Assembly: GCA_963717255.1 (NCBI GenBank)
Contig: CAVQVT010000002.1
Span: 105,521-169,520 of the forward strand
Reading direction: 5' to 3'
From: CAIYQJ01 sp963717255
Lineage (GTDB): Bacteria > Chloroflexota > Limnocylindria > Limnocylindrales > CSP1-4
Length of the DNA stretch: 64,000 bases
A program made the position numbers and the translations under genes. The notes under the pieces were generated by a model. It saw only the letters and a program-made list of their open reading frames with translations, was not told the DNA's origin and searched no databases. Positions 52,295-61,050 of the stretch are shown piece after piece (position 1 is the first letter of the stretch; each line of letters opens with the position of its first letter).

Positions 52295-53365
52295 ATGGGT
52301 CCAGCCGCGCCGCGTCTCCGAGCCAGCAGGGGATCGATCCTCCCTCTGGTCCTCTCCGCCGCCCTCGCCGTGGGCGGGCTGGCCGTCCTCCCGGGGCGTG
52401 CCGCGGCGTGGACCCCTGGCACCTTCAACGCGTCGTCCGAGTCCGAGCTCGTCTCCCTCACCAACCAGGCGCGTGCGGCCGCAGGGCTTCGCGCGCTGAA
52501 GGTGGACGGGACGCTCCACGACGTCGCGCGGTGGCGGAGCAAGGACATGATCGACAACGACTACTTCAGCCATTCGATCCCCGGGGTCGGGAACGTCTTC
52601 GACGTCCTGGACCAGCGGGGGTACTGCTACGAGCTCGCCGGCGAGAACATCGGCTGGAACACGTACCCCGACGCCGAGGCCACGGCCGCGATCCAGCAGA
52701 TGTTCATGGACTCGTCCGGGCACCGTGCCAACGTCCTCGGCGACGCCTGGGAGGTGGTGGGGATCGGCGCCTACTCCGGGGACGGCGACAAGAAGATGTG
52801 GACCGTCCTCTTCGCCGACAAGTGCGGCGCGGCACCGACCCCGAAGCCGACCCCGAAGCCGACGCCCAAGCCCACCCCCACGCCGACCGCCAAGCCCACG
52901 CCCACGCCGACGCCGAGACCGACCGCGTCCCCCACCCCGAGGCCCACCGCCACGCCGACGGCCGTCCCGACCCCGAAGCCTTCGCCGACCATCGAGCCCT
53001 CGCCGAGCCCGCGACCCACGCCGCGCCCCACCCCCAGGCCTACCCCCCGGCCCACGCCGCGGCCCACGCCGGAGCCGACCGCGGCCCCGAGCGCGAGCGC
53101 GAGGCCCACGCCGACTCCGCCTCCGGAACCGTCCCCCTCGCCTACGCCGGCACCGACGCCCACTCCCAGCCCGGAGCCCACCGCCTCCCCGACGCCCGCG
53201 CCGACCCCGTCGCCCTCCCCGCCAGCCTCCGTCGAGCCGACGCCGGCCGCACGCCCGCCCGTCGCTCCGCCCGGCACCAGTCTCCGCGTCCGGCCCCTGC
53301 CCGGGAGCCAGGGGCTCCTCGAGACCCTCGTCTCCTTCATCCTGTCGGGCCTCTTCGGGTTCTGA
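52295..53365 (+). CDS. Secreted CAP/SCP domain protein with Pro-Thr-rich C-terminal region
   Basis: 356 residues. Signal peptide (RGSILPLVLSAALAVGGLAV) with cleavage after R-A-A-A-W region, then a CAP domain of about 130 residues: LVSLTNQARAAAGLRALKVD, H-D-V-A-R-W-R-S-K-D-M, D-Y-F-S-H, YELAGENIGWNTYP, S-S-G-H-R-A-N-V-L. The two histidines and two glutamates of the CAP cavity are there. YkwD-type bacterial members are secreted, of unclear activity. About 145 residues of Pro-Thr/Pro-Ser repeats follow, then a hydrophobic end (ETLVSFILSGLFGF) that may re-anchor it. A TACGGT hexamer at 52280 ends nine bases before the ATG. Confidence 0.85.
   Translation: MGPAAPRLRASRGSILPLVLSAALAVGGLAVLPGRAAAWTPGTFNASSESELVSLTNQARAAAGLRALKVDGTLHDVARWRSKDMIDNDYFSHSIPGVGNVFDVLDQRGYCYELAGENIGWNTYPDAEATAAIQQMFMDSSGHRANVLGDAWEVVGIGAYSGDGDKKMWTVLFADKCGAAPTPKPTPKPTPKPTPTPTAKPTPTPTPRPTASPTPRPTATPTAVPTPKPSPTIEPSPSPRPTPRPTPRPTPRPTPRPTPEPTAAPSASARPTPTPPPEPSPSPTPAPTPTPSPEPTASPTPAPTPSPSPPASVEPTPAARPPVAPPGTSLRVRPLPGSQGLLETLVSFILSGLFGF
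52832..53240 (+). repeat. Pro-Thr codon repeat region
   Basis: Degenerate repeats of six- to twelve-base units (CCGACCCCGAAG-like) encode PTPKPT, PTPRPT and similar units. They form an extended, probably glycosylated spacer in the CAP protein and are prone to slippage and misassembly. Confidence 0.8.
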
Positions 53366-53393
53366 CGACCCCTGAGCCGACGTGACCCACGGG

Positions 53394-53399
53394 TAGACT
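53394..53399 (+). promoter_or_regulatory. -10 element TAGACT for leaderless ABC ATPase gene
   Basis: TAGACT is followed by seven bases and the ATG at 53407, with no Shine-Dalgarno. Confidence 0.55.
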
Positions 53400-53406
53400 G
53401 GCCGAG

Positions 53407-54171
53407 ATGACCGAACCGACCGCGCCCATCCTCGAGGCGCACGACCTCGCGAAGCGCTACGTCGTCGGCGAGAACGTCGTCGAGGCGCTCCGCGGCGTCT
53501 CGCTCACCGTCGCGCCCGGCGAGTTCGTGGCGTTCATGGGCCCGTCGGGATCGGGCAAGAGCACCCTCCTCCAGCTCCTCGGCGGGCTCGACCGGCCCAC
53601 CTCGGGGCGGGTCGTCCTCGAGGGCCGCGACATCAGCGCCCTCACGGACGCCGATGCCACCCGGCTGCGACGCGAGCGGACGGGCTTCGTCTTCCAGTTC
53701 TTCAACCTGATCCCCGTCCTCGACGTCCGCGAGAACGTCGCGCTGCCGTTCACGATCGCCGGCGTGGACCCCACGCGCGGCGAGACCCGCGAGCGGGTCC
53801 AGGCCGCGATCGACACGGTCGAGCTCACCGGCAAGGAGCGCAATCGGCCGGACCAGCTCTCGGCCGGGGAGCAGCAGCGCGTGGCGGTCGCCCGTGCGCT
53901 CGTCACCCGGCCGGCCCTCCTGCTCGCCGACGAGCCGACGGGGAACCTGGACTTCGCGACCGGGACCGAGGTGCTAGACGTCCTCTTCCGGTCGTGCCAC
54001 GAGAAAGGGCAGACGATCGTCCTCGTCACGCACGACGCGAAGGCCGCCGCGTACGCGGACCGGGTCTTCGTCTTCCTCGACGGGCGCATCGGCGACGAGA
54101 TCGTCCTCGGTCGGCGCACGGAGCACACGGCGGCGCCTCTCATCTCGCGGCTCGCGCAGCTCGGTCTCTAG
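53407..54171 (+). CDS. ABC transporter ATPase, LolD/MacB type
   Basis: 254 residues. Walker A GPSGSGKSTLLQLLGGLD, Q-loop FVFQFFNLIPVLDVRENVAL, signature LSAGEQQRVAVARAL, Walker B LLLADEPTGNLDFATG, H-loop IVLVTHDAKAAAYADRVF. The F-N-L-I-P-x-L-x-x-x-E-N-V pattern is characteristic of the MacB/LolD/FtsE mechanotransmission group. The signature is L-S-A-G-E rather than the usual L-S-G-G-E/Q; the second glycine is kept. It pairs with the FtsX-like permease gene that starts three bases after its stop. Such pairs extract lipoproteins or drugs from the membrane or act on envelope enzymes. Confidence 0.87.
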   Translation: MTEPTAPILEAHDLAKRYVVGENVVEALRGVSLTVAPGEFVAFMGPSGSGKSTLLQLLGGLDRPTSGRVVLEGRDISALTDADATRLRRERTGFVFQFFNLIPVLDVRENVALPFTIAGVDPTRGETRERVQAAIDTVELTGKERNRPDQLSAGEQQRVAVARALVTRPALLLADEPTGNLDFATGTEVLDVLFRSCHEKGQTIVLVTHDAKAAAYADRVFVFLDGRIGDEIVLGRRTEHTAAPLISRLAQLGL

Positions 54172-54174
54172 GCC

Positions 54175-56706
54175 GTGCGCAGCCTCGCGTCGCTCGCCTG
54201 GCGCAACCTCGCGGCGCGTCGCGTTCGCACGGTCCTCACGATCGCTGGGGTGGCGCTGGGCGTGGGCGTCCTCTTCGCGATGCAGCTCACCAACGCGACG
54301 CTGGACGCGGCCGTGGATCTGACGGTCCGCGACCTCGTCGGGCGGGCGGACCTCCGCGTCCGGGCGTTCGCCGAGTCGGGGCTCTCGCCGGCCAGCGTGG
54401 AGGCGATCCGGACGACGCCGGGCGTGGGGGCCGCGGCGCCCGTGCTGGAGCGCCGGACCTTCCTCGTCGCGAGCGAGTCACCGGCCGGCGACCCCGTGAC
54501 GGTCGAGGGCGTGGACCCGGAGGCGGAACGCCTGATCCGCGACCTGGCTCTGGTCCGCGGGGTGGACCTGGCGCCCGACACGCAGCGGAGCATCCTGGTG
54601 ACAGAGGCGCTCGCACGGGAGCGCGGGCTGGACCTTGGGAGCACCGTCACGCTGTACGGCGCGGGCGCCCCCATCGAATACCGGGTGATCGGCATCGTCG
54701 CCGGCGAGGGGCCCGTCCCCACGCCGTTCGGCCGGACGGCGTGGATCACGCTGGATTCGGCCCGCGACCTGTTCGCGACCGACGCGGTCAGCCTCGTGGA
54801 CGTGGACGTGGCGCTCGGGGCCGACGAGGCTGTCGTGGCGGACGCGCTCACCGCCGCGCTGACGACCGACCCGTACGTCCTCGAGACGCCCGCCGACATC
54901 GCGGCAGGCCTGCGCGAGTCCACCCTGGACATCCGGACCATCTTCGCGATCGTCGCCGCCGTGATCCTCTTCGTCGCCGCCTTCCTCATCTTCAACACGA
55001 TGTCGATGTCCGTGGCCGAGCGGCTCCGCGAGGTCGCGCTCCTGCGCGCGGCGGGCGCGACCCGCCGCCAGGTCGGGTGGATCTTCGTGCTCCAGGCGAT
55101 CGTCGTCGGGCTCGCCGGTGCCGCGATCGGCGGCCTGCTGGGCGTCGCGCTGGGCGCGGCCGTCCTCGCGCTCCTCCGGACGTCCGAAGGGATCCGTGTC
55201 ACGGCCGCCTCGGTCGACCCGGTCGGCCCGGCGTTCGCGCTCGTCCTCGGCGTCCTCGTCACGGTGGTCGCCGCCCTCGAGCCCGCCTGGCGGGCGGGTC
55301 GTCTCTCGCCGGTGGAGGCGCTCCGTGCGAACGTCGACCCGTCGGTCTCGGTGCGGGCCCGCCTCTGGTGGCTCGCCGCCGTCGCCCTCGTGGTCGGGGT
55401 CGGGGGAGCGTTCCTCCTCCCGGAAGGCGCCGCATCGGGGATCGGTCTCCTCGGCCCGCTCCTCGTCTACCTCGTCCTTCTCTCCACGGCCCTCGCCTCG
55501 CCGTTCCTCCTGCGGCCGCTTGGGACGCTCGCGGCGATCCCGTTCTCACTCGTCTTCCGCACCGAGGCTCGCCTGACGCGCCGCGCGCTCGTCCGCGACC
55601 CGGCCCGCACCGCCCTCACCGTGGGCGCGCTCGCCATCGGCATCGCGATGGTCGTCGCCGTCGCGTCGGTGGGGTCGCTCTCGCGCGCGACGGCCTCGGC
55701 GTGGATCGCGGACGTCGTGCCCGGCTCCACGGTCGTGACTTCGATCAGGCCCATCCCCGCGGACGAGGGGATCGAGGAGGCGCTGGCCGCCGTCCCCGGC
55801 GTCGAGCGCGTGACCCCCATCGGCTCGTTCGTCATCCCCGTGCAGACCGAGCCCGGGTCCGACCCGTACCGCGTCCCGGCATCCGCGATCTCCGGCGCCG
55901 ACCTCCTCGCGGACGGCCGGCTGACCTTCGTCGCCGGCGACCGGGCGGCCGCCCTGGGCGGGCTGGACGCAGGCGGCTCGGCGATCCTGCCGAAGGCGCT
56001 CGCGGACCGCCTCGGCCTTGGCGTGGGCGCGACCATGCGCGTCGGCTTCGGCGACGCTGTCGAGGACCTCGCCGTCACGGGCGTCGTGGAGCACACGTTC
56101 CCCGGCCCCGGCTCGGAGACAGCGCTCGTGTCGTGGGCGGACGCGACCGGGCGGTTCGGCGTCGCCGGCGCGGACGTCTACGCCGTGCGCTACGCCGCCG
56201 GCCGCGAGGCCGCCGCGTCGCCCGCTGTCGCAGCGCTCGCCCGCGAGCTCGCGCTCGAGCCGACGACGCTCCAGGCGGTCCGCGACCAGGCCGAGGGGGC
56301 CGTCGGGCGGCTCTTCGGCCTGTTCGACGCGATCGCCGTCATCGCGATCATCGTCGCCGGCCTGGGGATCGTGAACACGCTCACGATGAACGTCGTCGAG
56401 CGGGTCCGCGAGATCGGCGTCCTCCGCGCCACCGGGCTCCTCGGCTCGCAGGCCTGGCGGATGGTCCTCGTCGAGGCCGGCATCCTCGGCGTCGTCGGCG
56501 CCGTGCTGGGCATCATCGCCGGGCTCGTCGTGGCGGCGGTGATGCTCGCCACGCAGGGGGCGAAGCTCGCCTCGATCGCCGACGCTCCGTGGGCGACGAT
56601 CGCGGTCGTGGGGCTCCTCGGGGTCGTCGTCGCGATGCTCGCGGCCGCGTATCCGGCGCGCCTCGCCAGCCGCGTCTCGATCATCCGGGCCGTCCGCGGC
56701 GAGTAG
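54175..56706 (+). CDS. FtsX-like ABC permease with two permease repeats
   Basis: 843 residues. GTG 54175 gives MRSLASLAWRNLAARRVRTV, the basic lead into helix 1, then an extracellular MacB-PCD domain, three helices (IVAAVILFVAAFLIFNTMSM...), two linker helices, a second basic lead (RTEARLTRRALVRDPARTAL), a second extracellular domain and three more helices with IVNTLTMNVVERVREIGVLR. Eight or more membrane segments in the 1+3+2+1+3 layout mark the double-FtsX permeases of Gram-positive-like systems. The extracellular parts contain no cysteines of note. It works with the ATPase encoded upstream. Substrate unknown. Confidence 0.86.
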   Translation: MRSLASLAWRNLAARRVRTVLTIAGVALGVGVLFAMQLTNATLDAAVDLTVRDLVGRADLRVRAFAESGLSPASVEAIRTTPGVGAAAPVLERRTFLVASESPAGDPVTVEGVDPEAERLIRDLALVRGVDLAPDTQRSILVTEALARERGLDLGSTVTLYGAGAPIEYRVIGIVAGEGPVPTPFGRTAWITLDSARDLFATDAVSLVDVDVALGADEAVVADALTAALTTDPYVLETPADIAAGLRESTLDIRTIFAIVAAVILFVAAFLIFNTMSMSVAERLREVALLRAAGATRRQVGWIFVLQAIVVGLAGAAIGGLLGVALGAAVLALLRTSEGIRVTAASVDPVGPAFALVLGVLVTVVAALEPAWRAGRLSPVEALRANVDPSVSVRARLWWLAAVALVVGVGGAFLLPEGAASGIGLLGPLLVYLVLLSTALASPFLLRPLGTLAAIPFSLVFRTEARLTRRALVRDPARTALTVGALAIGIAMVVAVASVGSLSRATASAWIADVVPGSTVVTSIRPIPADEGIEEALAAVPGVERVTPIGSFVIPVQTEPGSDPYRVPASAISGADLLADGRLTFVAGDRAAALGGLDAGGSAILPKALADRLGLGVGATMRVGFGDAVEDLAVTGVVEHTFPGPGSETALVSWADATGRFGVAGADVYAVRYAAGREAAASPAVAALARELALEPTTLQAVRDQAEGAVGRLFGLFDAIAVIAIIVAGLGIVNTLTMNVVERVREIGVLRATGLLGSQAWRMVLVEAGILGVVGAVLGIIAGLVVAAVMLATQGAKLASIADAPWATIAVVGLLGVVVAMLAAAYPARLASRVSIIRAVRGE

Positions 56707-56782
56707 CCCCGGGCGAAGGTCGGCGGCTGCTAGACTGACCGGGACAGCGAACCCGGCCCGTGCCCGGGCCTTGGAGGGATGG

Positions 56783-57451
56783 ATGACGATCGCGACCCCG
56801 CGACTCGTCCGTGTGCCCGCTGCGGAGCGAGGGATCACGATCGGGGACTTCCTCGTCCCCGTCCGGATGGGCGAGCGGATGTCCTCCCGCGTGCGCCACA
56901 TCGGCCTCGTCGTCCTCGGTGCGCTGCTCATCACCCTCTCCGCCTTCATCGTCTTCCCGATCCCGGGCACGCCGGTGCCCGTGACCGGCCAGACGTTCGG
57001 CGTCCTGGTCGTCGGGAGCGCCCTGGGGTTCCGCCGCGGCATCATGGCGGCCGCCCTCTACCTGGTGCTCGGCGTCGTCGGCCTCCCGGTGTATGCGGGC
57101 CACGCCTCCGGCGTGGACACGTTCGGGTCGTTCGCCGGCGGGATCCATCTCGCGCCCACCGGCGGGTACCTCGTCGGCTTCGTCGTCGCGGCGGGGCTCG
57201 TCGGGCGGCTCGCCGAGCTCGGGTGGGACCGCACCCCCGGCGGCGCGGTCGCCGCGATGGCGCTCGGGACCCTGGCGATCTACGCGGTGGGCGTGCCGTG
57301 GCTGGCGGTCTCCCTCGAGGTCCCGCTCGGCGAGGCGGTGGTGCTCGGCGTCGTGCCGTTCCTCCTCGGCGACATCCTGAAGGTCGTCCTCTCGGCAGGC
57401 ACCCTCCGGGCGAGCTGGTGGCTCATCGACCGGCGGTCCACCGATCGCTGA
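56783..57451 (+). CDS. bioY: Biotin transporter BioY
   Basis: 222 residues, six membrane helices. VPVTGQTFGVLVVGSALG, FRRGIMAAALYLVLGVVGLP, PTGGYLVGFVVAAGLVGRLA and the final EAVVLGVVPFLLGDILKVVL are the BioY blocks. BioY is the substrate-binding S component of ECF biotin importers and may also work alone; no EcfA/EcfT genes are near. The first 35 residues are an extension before the first helix and are not typical, so a later start (M at 56882-ish, MSSRVRHIGLVVLG) cannot be excluded. ATG 56783 has GGAGGG four bases upstream. A TAGACT hexamer at 56731 is a likely -10. Confidence 0.88.
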   Translation: MTIATPRLVRVPAAERGITIGDFLVPVRMGERMSSRVRHIGLVVLGALLITLSAFIVFPIPGTPVPVTGQTFGVLVVGSALGFRRGIMAAALYLVLGVVGLPVYAGHASGVDTFGSFAGGIHLAPTGGYLVGFVVAAGLVGRLAELGWDRTPGGAVAAMALGTLAIYAVGVPWLAVSLEVPLGEAVVLGVVPFLLGDILKVVLSAGTLRASWWLIDRRSTDR

Positions 57452-57506
57452 CGGCGCCCGGCCCGCGCCGTGGGCCCTCGCGCGGGGGTTCGCTGGAGGT
57501 GCGGGC

Positions 57507-57728
57507 GTGACCCACGGATCCACGACGACCACGGACGTCCCCGTCGGCGCGCGCCCCGAGCGGGGCCGGGCCCGGGCATCCGCGGACCCCGCGGCGGCGG
57601 CCGCCGCCCGCGCCGCCGACGCCCCCGCGCCCGCGGCCGTGGAGCCCATCGGTACGAGCCCCACCGTCGCCTCGCCGCCGCCGGACCCGCTCGGCATCAT
57701 GAACCCCGGCAAGGTCCTGCCGGACTGA
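57507..57728 (+). CDS. Short ORF ending in an FAD-linked oxidase C-terminal signature
   Basis: 73 residues from GTG 57507, which has GGAGG seven bases upstream. The first 55 residues are Ala/Pro/Thr-rich and carry no domain. The last residues, D-P-L-G-I-M-N-P-G-K-V-L-P-D, match the conserved C-terminal end of FAD-linked oxidases of the glycolate oxidase/D-lactate dehydrogenase type. It is probably the remnant of a deleted oxidase gene that still has a functional-looking ribosome site. It sits tightly between bioY and the alcohol dehydrogenase gene, so it is likely to be transcribed. Confidence 0.5.
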   Translation: MTHGSTTTTDVPVGARPERGRARASADPAAAAAARAADAPAPAAVEPIGTSPTVASPPPDPLGIMNPGKVLPD

Positions 57729-57740
57729 CGGAGGCGTCGA

Positions 57741-58749
57741 GTGCGCGCGCTCGTCCTCGAGCAGCCGGCGCGGGCGGCGCCCGGAGACGCCGGCCCCCTG
57801 CGCCTCGTGGACCTGCCCGACCCCGTCGCCGGGCCGGGCGAGGTCGTCGTCCGGGTGACCGCCTGCGGCGTCTGCCGGACCGACCTCCAGATCGCCGAGG
57901 GCGCCATCCCGGCGCGCCGCCTGCCGATCGTGCTCGGTCACCAGCCCGTCGGGCGGGTCGAGGCCGTGGGCCCGGGCGTGGACGGCTGGGCCGTCGGTGA
58001 CCGCGCCGGCGCCGGCTGGTTCGGGGGCTCGTGCGGGACGTGCGCCCGCTGCCGCGCGGGCCGCGAGAACCTCTGTGAGTGCGGCGGTCTTCACTGGCTG
58101 GGACCGCGACGGCGGATTCGCGGAGCGGATCGCCGTCCGCACGGACGCGGCGCTGCGGATCCCGGAGGGCTTCGCGGACATCGACGCGGCCCCGCTCCTG
58201 TGCGGCGGCGTCATCGGCTACCGGGCGCTGCGGCTCTCCGGGATCGAGCCGGGTGGACGGCTGGGGCTGTACGGCTTCGGCGCCTCGGCGCTCATCGCGA
58301 TCCAGGTGGCCCGGCACTGGGGCTGCGAGGTCCACGTGGCCACCCGGTCGGCCCGCGATCGCGAGCGAGCGCTCGCGCTGGGGGCCGCCTCCGTGGGCGG
58401 GTACGACGACCCGCCGCCCGCACCACTCGACGCGGCCGTGACGTTCGCGCCCGTCGGCTCGGTCGTCGTGGCCGCGCTGCGGGCGCTCGATCGCGGCGGC
58501 ACGGTCGCGATCAACGCGATCCACCTCGACGGGATCCCGGCCTTCGACTACGACCTGCTCTGGTGGGAGCGGTCGCTCCGCTCCGTCGCGAACTCCACCC
58601 GTCGCGACGCGGAGGAGCTCCTGGCGCTCGCCGCAGCGATCCCGATCCGGACGGCCGTGGAGCTGTTCCCGCTGGAGGCCGGGAACGACGCGCTGGCGCG
58701 CCTGGCAGCGGGCGAGGTGGAGGGGGCCGCCGTCCTCGAGATCGGGTGA
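57741..58749 (+). CDS. Zinc-dependent alcohol dehydrogenase, frame break near 58078
   Basis: About 336 residues when joined. GTG 57741 with GGAGG upstream. The catalytic zinc cysteine is in T-A-C-G-V-C-R-T-D, with L-G-H-Q-P-V-G-R-V; the structural zinc cysteines are C-G-T-C-A-R-C-R-A-G-R-E-N-L-C. After a +1 break at 58078 (GAGAGT read as GAGT), FTGWDRDGGFAERIAVRTDA and a Rossmann part (GGRLGLYGFGASALIAIQVA) follow. This is the medium-chain family, AdhA-like; it oxidises alcohols or reduces aldehydes with NAD(P). The glycine pattern G-F-G-A-S-A is slightly unusual. It lies between the small remnant and an EamA transporter. Confidence 0.8.
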
Positions 58750-58834
58750 TGGGCCACCACGCGCTGCGGCCGGCCCCTCGGTCGGGGCGCGAGCGCGAGC
58801 ACGCCCGCCTCCGCCGGGTCCCGGACGGGCACCC

Positions 58835-59661
58835 GTGACCGTCGTCGTCCTGGGGCTCGGCGCCGCGCTGGCGAACGCCGCCGGGATGCTCATGAGCAAG
58901 GACTTCACCCGGCGGTACCCGGCGCGCCAGATGATCGGGCCGCTCTACCTGCTCAACTGCGCGCTCGTCCTGCCGTTCGCGCCGTTCGCCCCGTGGACGT
59001 GGTCGCCGGAGATCGTCGCGCTCCACCTCGCCGCGGTCGCCGCGATGCTCGTGACGGCCCTCGCGGCCTGGGACCTGCTCGCGCACGGGCCCGCCTCCTC
59101 GCAGCTCACCGCGGTCGCGCTCGCGCCGCTCCCGGCCGTCCTCCTCACGGGGCTGCTCCTGCCCGGATCGCTCCACCCGTTCCAGGTCGTGGCGGCGGTC
59201 GTCGTGGTGGTGGGAGTGGTCCTCGCGCTCCGCGACGCGTTCGGGTCACTCGGGCGGGCAGGGACGGTCGTCAGGATCCTCGGGGTGGCGACGGGGACGG
59301 CGGCGCTCACGATGACCGCGAAGCTCCTCGCGGACCGCGGAGTCGGCGTCGTCGAGACGTACGTCATCCGCACCGGCGCTCGCGGGGATCATCTTCACGC
59401 TCGGCGTTCCGGCCGCGTGACGTGGACTTCCGTGAGACGCCGCGGATGGTCGTCCGCGCGCTCGCGATCACGACGTACTTCGTCCTCGTCATCGTGGCGG
59501 TGGGGCAGGGGAGCCCGGCCGTCGTCCAGACGATGGTCGCGACGACGCCGCTCTGGGCGCTCGCGTACGAGTGGCGCCGGGAGGGTGCGCGGCCGCGGAC
59601 GGCGGCGCTCGGGGCCGCCGGCCTGGTCGTCATCGGGGTGGCCATCACGCTCCTGGCCTGA
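58835..59661 (+). CDS. EamA/DMT family transporter, two frame breaks
   Basis: About 277 residues with ten predicted helices. The start T-V-V-V-L-G-L-G-A-A-L-A-N-A and A-G-M-L-M-S-K is typical; ASSQLTAVALAPLPAVLLTG closes the first half-repeat. Two +1 breaks (near 59377 and 59415) are repaired by GCGC and CGCG, giving R-T-G-A-L-A-G-I-I-F-T-L-G-V-P-A-A-R-D-V. The second half ends PLWALAYEWRREGARPRTAA and AAGLVVIGVAITLL. Drug/metabolite transporters of this group export amino acids or other small metabolites; substrate unknown. It is convergent with the hydrogenase operon. Confidence 0.68.
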
Positions 59662-59736
59662 CGGCGGCGGGCGCCACGACTCGCCCGACGCGCGCCGGCA
59701 CGATCGCGGGCCGGCCCCGCCACCCCCGCCGTCTCG

Positions 59737-61050
59737 TCAGTCGCGGAGGATCCGCACGTCGAGGAAGTGGGTCGCGCAGCTGATGCACGGGTCGTAGCTC
59801 CGGATCAGCTGCTCCAGGCGCAGCGTCGCCTCTTCGTCCGGCAGGTCCAGGACCGACGGCGCGAACTCGCGCAGGTCGTCCTCGATCGCACCCTGGTTCT
59901 GGCTCGTGGGCGGGACGATCTGGGCGCTCGCGATCCGTCCGCGCTCGTCGACCTCGTAGCGGTGGAACAGAAGGCCGCGCGGCGCCTCGGTCGCCCACGC
60001 GGCCACCCCCGGCCGGGGCGTCCACGCGATCCGCGACTCGATCGGCGGTCGGTACCCGTCGACGAGGTCGATGGCCTCCGCGATCGCGTGAAGCAGCTCG
60101 ATCGCCCGGGCGAGGATGCTCCAGTAGATGTTCGTCCGGATCGCGTCGGCCATCCCCGTCGCCGCGAGCGCCTCGCGGGCGACCGGGTGGAGCTGCTCGG
60201 CGTCGAGGACGATGCGAGACGCCGGACCGAGGAGGTACGTCCCACCGTCCTTCGTGCGCGCATGGAGGGCCATCGAGCCCTCCACCTGGATCTCGCGGAA
60301 GGCGCGATCCCAGTCGGACGGCCGCAGGTCCAGCCCGTCCGTGCTCTGGATGTGCCCGTGGTTGTATGGGTATTCCTTCGGGTGGTGCAGCGCGACCATG
60401 CGCGGCTCGCGATCGAACGTCGGCGCGGAGAGCCCGACGACCAGCTTGACCGTCTCCTTCGCGTCGTCGAGCGCCTTCGCAAGGGGGGCACGCAGGTGCT
60501 CGATCTCCGCCCTGCGCGGCGCCCGGCTGAACCCGCCGACCCGGACGCTCACCGGGTGGATCGGGCGGCCGCCCAGCACGGCGAGGATCTCGTTGCCGAT
60601 CTTCTTCATCCGGAGCCCGCGCTCCACGGCCGGCCGGTCGTCCTGCGCGAGCGCGATCGCCGAGTCGTAGCCGAGGAAGTCGGGGAGGTGCAGGAGGTAG
60701 ATGTGCAGCGCGTGGCTCTCGATCCACTCGCCGCAGTAGAGCAGCCGACGCAGCGCCCGGACCTCGGGGTCCACCTTCACGCCGAAGCAGTCCTCGAAGG
60801 CGTGGACGGCGCTCATCTGGTACGCGACCGGGCAGATCCCGCAGATGCGCGCGACGATGTCGATCACCTCGTCCGGCGTCCGCTCCACCACGAGCTGCTC
60901 GAAGTACCGGGGTGCCTCGAAGATCTTCAGGCGCGCCTCGACGACCTTGCCCTTCTTCACCTGGAGGACGAGCGAGCCCTCGCCCTCCACGCGCGTGAGC
61001 TCGTCGACGGCGTAGACCTTCTCGCGGGCGGGCGACTCAGCGGCCGTCAT
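59737..61050 (-). CDS. hydA: [NiFe] hydrogenase large subunit, group 3b-like
   Basis: 437 residues. The nickel ligands are R-I-C-G-I-C-P-V (Cys70, Cys73) and the C-terminal D-P-C-I-S-C-A-T-H (Cys422, Cys425, His428). DELTRVEGEGSLVLQVKKGK and ALHIYLLHLPDFLGYDSAIA are typical of the cytoplasmic bidirectional NAD(P)-linked class. Only nine residues follow His428, so if a maturation peptidase cuts here the removed tail is short. With the two upstream subunits it splits or makes H2 using NADP(H) or NAD(H). The ATG at 61050 overlaps the small-subunit stop by 14 bases. No maturation (hyp) gene is in the window. Confidence 0.9.
   Translation of the reverse strand: MTAAESPAREKVYAVDELTRVEGEGSLVLQVKKGKVVEARLKIFEAPRYFEQLVVERTPDEVIDIVARICGICPVAYQMSAVHAFEDCFGVKVDPEVRALRRLLYCGEWIESHALHIYLLHLPDFLGYDSAIALAQDDRPAVERGLRMKKIGNEILAVLGGRPIHPVSVRVGGFSRAPRRAEIEHLRAPLAKALDDAKETVKLVVGLSAPTFDREPRMVALHHPKEYPYNHGHIQSTDGLDLRPSDWDRAFREIQVEGSMALHARTKDGGTYLLGPASRIVLDAEQLHPVAREALAATGMADAIRTNIYWSILARAIELLHAIAEAIDLVDGYRPPIESRIAWTPRPGVAAWATEAPRGLLFHRYEVDERGRIASAQIVPPTSQNQGAIEDDLREFAPSVLDLPDEEATLRLEQLIRSYDPCISCATHFLDVRILRD

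Noticed and set aside
52832..53240. Possible CRISPR-like or satellite repeat
   Set aside because: Units are irregular, in frame, and encode Pro-Thr repeats inside the CAP protein; there are no constant repeats with unique spacers.
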